DNA of 24,757 nucleotides from JBFHIZ01 sp041596215. Its GTDB lineage: Bacteria; Bacillota; Clostridia; Lachnospirales; Lachnospiraceae. A program made the translations under genes and the position numbers. A model generated the notes under the pieces. It was not told the origin of the DNA and made no database searches. It saw nothing but the letters and a program-made list of their open reading frames with translations. Below are positions 22,046 to 24,757 of the stretch, piece by piece. Location of the stretch: contig JBFHIZ010000032.1 in assembly GCA_041596215.1 (NCBI GenBank), positions 1-24,757 on the forward strand, in the 5' to 3' direction. Position 1 is the stretch's first letter; every line of letters starts with the position of its first letter.

Positions 22046-22570
22046 CTACTCATTTGTTTCTAGCAAATACCCTTTTCTTGCAAATTCGCTTTCTATCCTA
22101 TCTAATATTGTTTCATTATCCCCTTCCACCGTATGATAGTGCTCCCCATCCGTTAAAGAAGTTAATGGTTTCGTATGATATTTTTTTACTGCTGAAACAA
22201 AATGATCGGCATCTCTTCTATTTCTAATTACTAAATCGACGAGAATTTGTCCATAAATCGGATGCTCAACAACAACATTGATCATTTCTCCCCCAGCGTC
22301 CACAATTGTATATAACTCATCTAACATATCCTCATTTTTATGTTTCACTTTATAAACACGTCTTATTTTTTGGTTTTCTTCATTATGAAACAAAATATAG
22401 CCTTTATTCGTGGAGAGAATTTGTTTATTTGTCGCACGAAGCAAAGCAATGTCTTGCACAATAATCTGTCTACTCACTCCTAGTTTTTTTGCTAGGGCAT
22501 TTCCTGAAATTGCATTTTTCTGAGCATTCAATATTTCTAAAAGTTTTTTTCTACGTTGTTCGCCTTCCAT
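22046..22570 (-). CDS. niaR: NiaR (YrxA) repressor of NAD biosynthesis and niacin uptake
   Basis: Residues 5-60 form an HTH_11 winged helix (R-R-K-K-L-L-E-I-L, then GNALAKKLGVSRQIIVQDIA). Residues about 72-170 are the 3H domain, with H77, E85, H144 and H146 in the metal-ligand pattern of the family (K-H-K-N, D-E-L-Y-T-I-V, E-H-Y-H-T-V-E-G) and EHPIYGQ near 102-108. With nicotinic acid bound, the family represses nad and niacin-transport genes. The gene has an excellent promoter (22614-22641), with ATGAT-TCT-ATCAT (22586-22598) between promoter and start. No nad genes lie in the window. It may be co-transcribed with the TM1266 gene. Confidence 0.9.
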   Translation of the reverse strand: MEGEQRRKKLLEILNAQKNAISGNALAKKLGVSRQIIVQDIALLRATNKQILSTNKGYILFHNEENQKIRRVYKVKHKNEDMLDELYTIVDAGGEMINVVVEHPIYGQILVDLVIRNRRDADHFVSAVKKYHTKPLTSLTDGEHYHTVEGDNETILDRIESEFARKGYLLETNE

Positions 22571-22613
22571 TTTCCACTCCTTTTTATGATTCTATCATGC
22601 TAAGTTAAATATA

Positions 22614-22641
22614 ATTATACGTATTCTTTCTATTTTTGCAA
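22614..22641 (-). promoter_or_regulatory. Promoter of niaR, TTGCAA - 16 bp - TATAAT
   Basis: On the minus strand the -35 box is at 22641-22636 and a perfect -10 box at 22619-22614. The leader is about 40 nt and contains the small inverted repeat ATGAT-TCT-ATCAT. Confidence 0.65.
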
Positions 22642-22678
22642 TTTTTTGTACAAATTTTATAAAAAAGCAGAAAATAAC

Positions 22679-22707
22679 TTTACTTTTCTATTCTATTATG
22701 ATATTAT
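22679..22707 (+). promoter_or_regulatory. Promoter of the cold-shock gene, TTTACT - 17 bp - TATTAT
   Basis: The -10 box is strong, and the start would be near 22714. It is divergent from the niaR promoter. Confidence 0.5.
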
Positions 22708-22710
22708 ATC

Positions 22711-22732
22711 TATGTTGTAATAGTGCAACATA
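22711..22732 (+). other. Stem-loop at the 5' end of the cold-shock mRNA
   Basis: TATGTTG (22711-22717) and CAACATA (22726-22732) are perfect inverted copies around 8 bp. The element falls at the predicted start of the message, 23 bp before the start codon. It may stabilise the message or act as an operator. Confidence 0.35.
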
Positions 22733-22755
22733 TATAATATATTGGAGGAATAGCA

Positions 22756-22956
22756 ATGAGCAAAGGTACAGTAAAATGGTTTAACAACCAAAAAGGTTAT
22801 GGTTTCATTTCAGACGAAGAAGGAAATGACGTATTCGTACATTACACAGGATTAAACATGGACGGATTCAAATCTTTAGAACAAGATGATGCAGTAGAGT
22901 TCGATATCCAAGACGGAACAAAAGGACCTCAAGCAATCAACGTTGTAAAAGCTTAA
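22756..22956 (+). CDS. Cold-shock protein (CspA/CspB family)
   Basis: This is a 66-residue single cold-shock domain: K-G-T-V-K-W-F, RNP1 KGYGFI (13-18), RNP2 VFVHY (26-30), then LEQDDAVEFDIQDGTKGPQA. It binds single-stranded RNA and DNA as a five-strand barrel and melts structure in messages. The length is standard. GGAGG lies 7 nt before the ATG. The leader is short (about 40 nt), unlike the long thermosensing leader of E. coli cspA, so this copy may be constitutive. A terminator lies 108 bp after the stop. Which csp paralogue it is cannot be told. Confidence 0.95.
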   Translation: MSKGTVKWFNNQKGYGFISDEEGNDVFVHYTGLNMDGFKSLEQDDAVEFDIQDGTKGPQAINVVKA

Positions 22957-23064
22957 TAAGCCGTAGCAATTATTTAATCGGTTATTCGATGTGCCTTTTC
23001 ATAAAATAAATTTTTTTATTTAAGGATTCGCAATATTGTTTTACAGATTAAACGACGAAAGTCT

Positions 23065-23096
23065 AAAAAACCAATCCATATGGATTGGTTTTTTTA
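23065..23096. terminator. Bidirectional terminator between the cold-shock gene and hisA
   Basis: CCAATCCAT and ATGGATTGG form a perfect palindrome flanked by six A on the left and seven T on the right. It ends transcripts from both convergent genes, and its T-run touches the hisA stop. Confidence 0.9.
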
Positions 23097-23873
23097 TGCA
23101 TGTTTTCCAAATTTAATTACATCATCAAATGGCAACTTTCCACCAAATATTTCCAAAGCACTTCCCACGGTAAAATTCACTCTACCTCTGCCAAGATCCT
23201 TAATTTTCTCAATATCTTCCATATTACGAATACCTCCTGCATACGTTACAGGTCTATTATGAAAGGAACCAAGAATTTTTACTAACTCCTCTTCTATGCC
23301 AACACACTTTCCTTCCACATCTGTCGCATGCAATAAAAATTCATCACAGTAATTACTCAGTTTTTCAAGTAATTCTCTTGTTACAATGGTATTCGTTTTT
23401 TTTTGCCAACGATTTGTCATCACAATATAATGATTGTTTATTTTCTTACAACTTAAATCCAACACAATTCTCTGTTCTCCAACCGCTCGAATTAATTCCT
23501 GTAAATTATCCATTCGAATCTCTCCATCTCGAAATACAAACGATGTTACAATCACATGTGTAGCTCCTGCACGAATATATGCCGGAGCTGTATCTGCTGA
23601 TATTCCACCTCCGATTTGCAATGCATTCGGATAGGCATCCAAGGCATTTAAAGCTTGAAGTCTCGTTTCTTCATAGAACGGACTCTCTTTCCCATTAAGT
23701 AAAATAACATGACCACCTTTTACACCATGACTCTTATAAAGGTTTGCATAATAAGCTGCGTCCTGTTTTGAAACAAAGTTTTCCTTCACATGAATTCGGT
23801 CATCCTTTAAGCTCCCACCGATTATTTGCTTAACTTCGCCATTGTGTATATCAATACAAGGCCTAAATTCCAT
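23094..23873 (-). CDS. hisA: ProFAR isomerase HisA, eukaryotic (HIS6-like) type
   Basis: The enzyme opens the ribose of ProFAR to PRFAR in histidine synthesis. The protein follows yeast HIS6 rather than normal bacterial HisA: F-R-P-C-I-D-I-H-N-G-E-V-K-Q-I-I-G-G-S-L at the start (bacterial HisA has a P-A-I-D-L-x-x-G start), YYANLYKSHGVKGGHVILL, LQIGGGI, RIVLDLSCKK, the strand ending in FLLHATDVEGKCVGIEEELV, TYAGGI and FTVGSALEIFGGKL. The TIM-barrel phosphate sites (GGG, AGG) are kept. The length of 259 residues matches the eukaryotic-type family (TIGR02129). AAGGAGAG precedes the ATG. It lies 11 bp after fbp in the same direction, with no other his gene in sight. Confidence 0.88.
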   Translation of the reverse strand: MEFRPCIDIHNGEVKQIIGGSLKDDRIHVKENFVSKQDAAYYANLYKSHGVKGGHVILLNGKESPFYEETRLQALNALDAYPNALQIGGGISADTAPAYIRAGATHVIVTSFVFRDGEIRMDNLQELIRAVGEQRIVLDLSCKKINNHYIVMTNRWQKKTNTIVTRELLEKLSNYCDEFLLHATDVEGKCVGIEEELVKILGSFHNRPVTYAGGIRNMEDIEKIKDLGRGRVNFTVGSALEIFGGKLPFDDVIKFGKHA

Positions 23874-23884
23874 AAACTCTCCTT

Positions 23885-24757
23885 TTATGATGTTTTTTCA
23901 ACAATAATTCCTTCTCGATATGCATGCAATAGTTTTTCAAGATATATAATACTATCTCCTAATTCTTTCCCGATGTCCGTATCTGCCACACGAAGACGTC
24001 TAGAAAAATTCTCCACAACTAATTCCCCTGAAATAATTTCTGATTCTTTATGAATTGCATCTTCTAAGTTTGTAAATGGTTTAAGTGCCACTAATTTAAT
24101 TTCATGCGAATTGGAAACAAGTGTATATCCTGCAATTCCCGTTTTTCCTTGATATGCTTTTGAAAATCCACCATCAATAATTAATAATTTTCCATCACAA
24201 TGTACGGGAGACTGTCCTTTTTTTTGTTCTACCGGGACATGTCCATTTACAATATGGGAATTTTTACAAGCAAGACCAAATTCCTTTAATATTTTATCCA
24301 TAATTTTTTCATCATCCACATATTGATAATATGAATTCTTATTCTCTTTATGTAATTCTGGATCTGCAATAAAATAGCGTTCAAATGTTGCCATTTTATC
24401 TTTTCCAAAGACTGGAGAATTGGGCCCTGTCCAAATATACCAAATCATTTCCTGTCCTTTTATTTTCTCGGCCTCACCAATGGACGCATAAAATCCTTTT
24501 CTAGCATAAATCTCTAACATATCATATAGTTCTTTGCCCTGATAAAGTTTACCTGCAATATTCACTTTTAAAAATTCGCCTTTTTCATCTAACGGAACAC
24601 ACCCATGATATAGTAAATTATTATTATGCACCCGATAAAAGCTCCCTTTAGAAAACAAAAACTTTACATGATTCTGTAATTTTTCAGAATGTAAAAATGC
24701 AGACTGCACACGTTCCATTACTTCCTTTTCTTCTTTACTTAATTCATATGGATTTTG
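23885..24757 (-). CDS. fbp: Fructose-1,6-bisphosphatase class III, C-terminal part (start outside window)
   Basis: The enzyme removes the 1-phosphate of fructose 1,6-bisphosphate in gluconeogenesis. The frame stays open to the window edge, and the extra residues QNPYELSKEEKEV before the internal ATG at 24718 match the family, so that ATG is not the start. Visible class III features are S-F/A-L-H-S-E-K-L-Q-x-H, L-F-S-K-G-S, IWYIWTGPNSPVFGKDKMAT, F-E-R-Y-F, HIVNGHVPVEQKKGQSPV, DGKLLIIDGGFSKAYQGKTG and IAGYTLVSNS. The B. subtilis type is about 670 residues, so about 290 residues, roughly the last 43 per cent, are here. The metal-binding N-terminal motifs lie beyond the edge. It is transcribed into hisA, 11 bp downstream. 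Confidence 0.93.
   Translation of the reverse strand, partial: QNPYELSKEEKEVMERVQSAFLHSEKLQNHVKFLFSKGSFYRVHNNNLLYHGCVPLDEKGEFLKVNIAGKLYQGKELYDMLEIYARKGFYASIGEAEKIKGQEMIWYIWTGPNSPVFGKDKMATFERYFIADPELHKENKNSYYQYVDDEKIMDKILKEFGLACKNSHIVNGHVPVEQKKGQSPVHCDGKLLIIDGGFSKAYQGKTGIAGYTLVSNSHEIKLVALKPFTNLEDAIHKESEIISGELVVENFSRRLRVADTDIGKELGDSIIYLEKLLHAYREGIIVEKTS

Noticed and set aside
22960..23064. The AT-rich stretch after the cold-shock gene as an extra regulatory RNA
   Set aside because: No promoter or stable hairpin was visible other than the terminator at 23065-23096; it looks like ordinary 3' untranslated sequence.

Overview
The window looks like a chromosomal segment of a low-GC, anaerobic Gram-positive bacterium, most likely a Lachnospiraceae-type Clostridium relative. 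This is judged from AT-rich DNA, strong GGAGG ribosome sites, a TM1266-type hydrogenase regulator, a class III fructose-bisphosphatase, NiaR, a YerC-type TrpR relative, a DUF1836 protein and a bactofilin operon. The assignment rests on protein character, not on a database search.

Layout. Positions 1-141 hold the 3' end of an IS3-family element. It cuts off a DUF4406-like gene of a mobile-element operon read leftward (142-1807): a small sigma-70-like factor, a Bro-N/KilAC antirepressor and the truncated DUF4406-like gene. Positions 1808-2476 carry no convincing gene but are dense in structure. On the minus strand there is a long leader for the sigma gene, with a terminator, a helix that hides the ribosome site and competing pairings. 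On the plus strand there is a good promoter inside a 10-bp inverted repeat, a long hairpin, and a helically phased array of GGACA repeats just before the next operon.

Positions 2477-10972 form one rightward defence operon: a NACHT (STAND) NTPase, a small excisionase-like HTH protein, and an EcoR124I-like type I restriction-modification set (hsdM, hsdS, hsdR). The hsdS gene has a 12-bp tandem repeat encoding ELTA units, the same kind of repeat that sets spacer length in EcoR124I/II. A convergent GIY-YIG/DUF4357 nuclease gene (11179-12018) closes the island. The two share a bidirectional terminator.

From about 12150 rightward the DNA looks like core chromosome. Leftward genes: rlmD; then DUF1836-deoD-pcrA-small membrane protein; the M23-like/bactofilin pair; niaR, the TM1266 regulator and a PfoR-like EIIC membrane protein; and fbp-hisA, where hisA is of the eukaryotic (yeast HIS6-like) type. 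Rightward genes: a PHP phosphatase, yerC and a cold-shock gene. Several divergent promoters and four strong bidirectional terminators separate these units.

The two most notable items are the NACHT plus type I R-M operon with its phased repeat array, and the multi-state leader RNA before the sigma-like gene. All pairings and promoters were found by eye; no folding or homology search was run.
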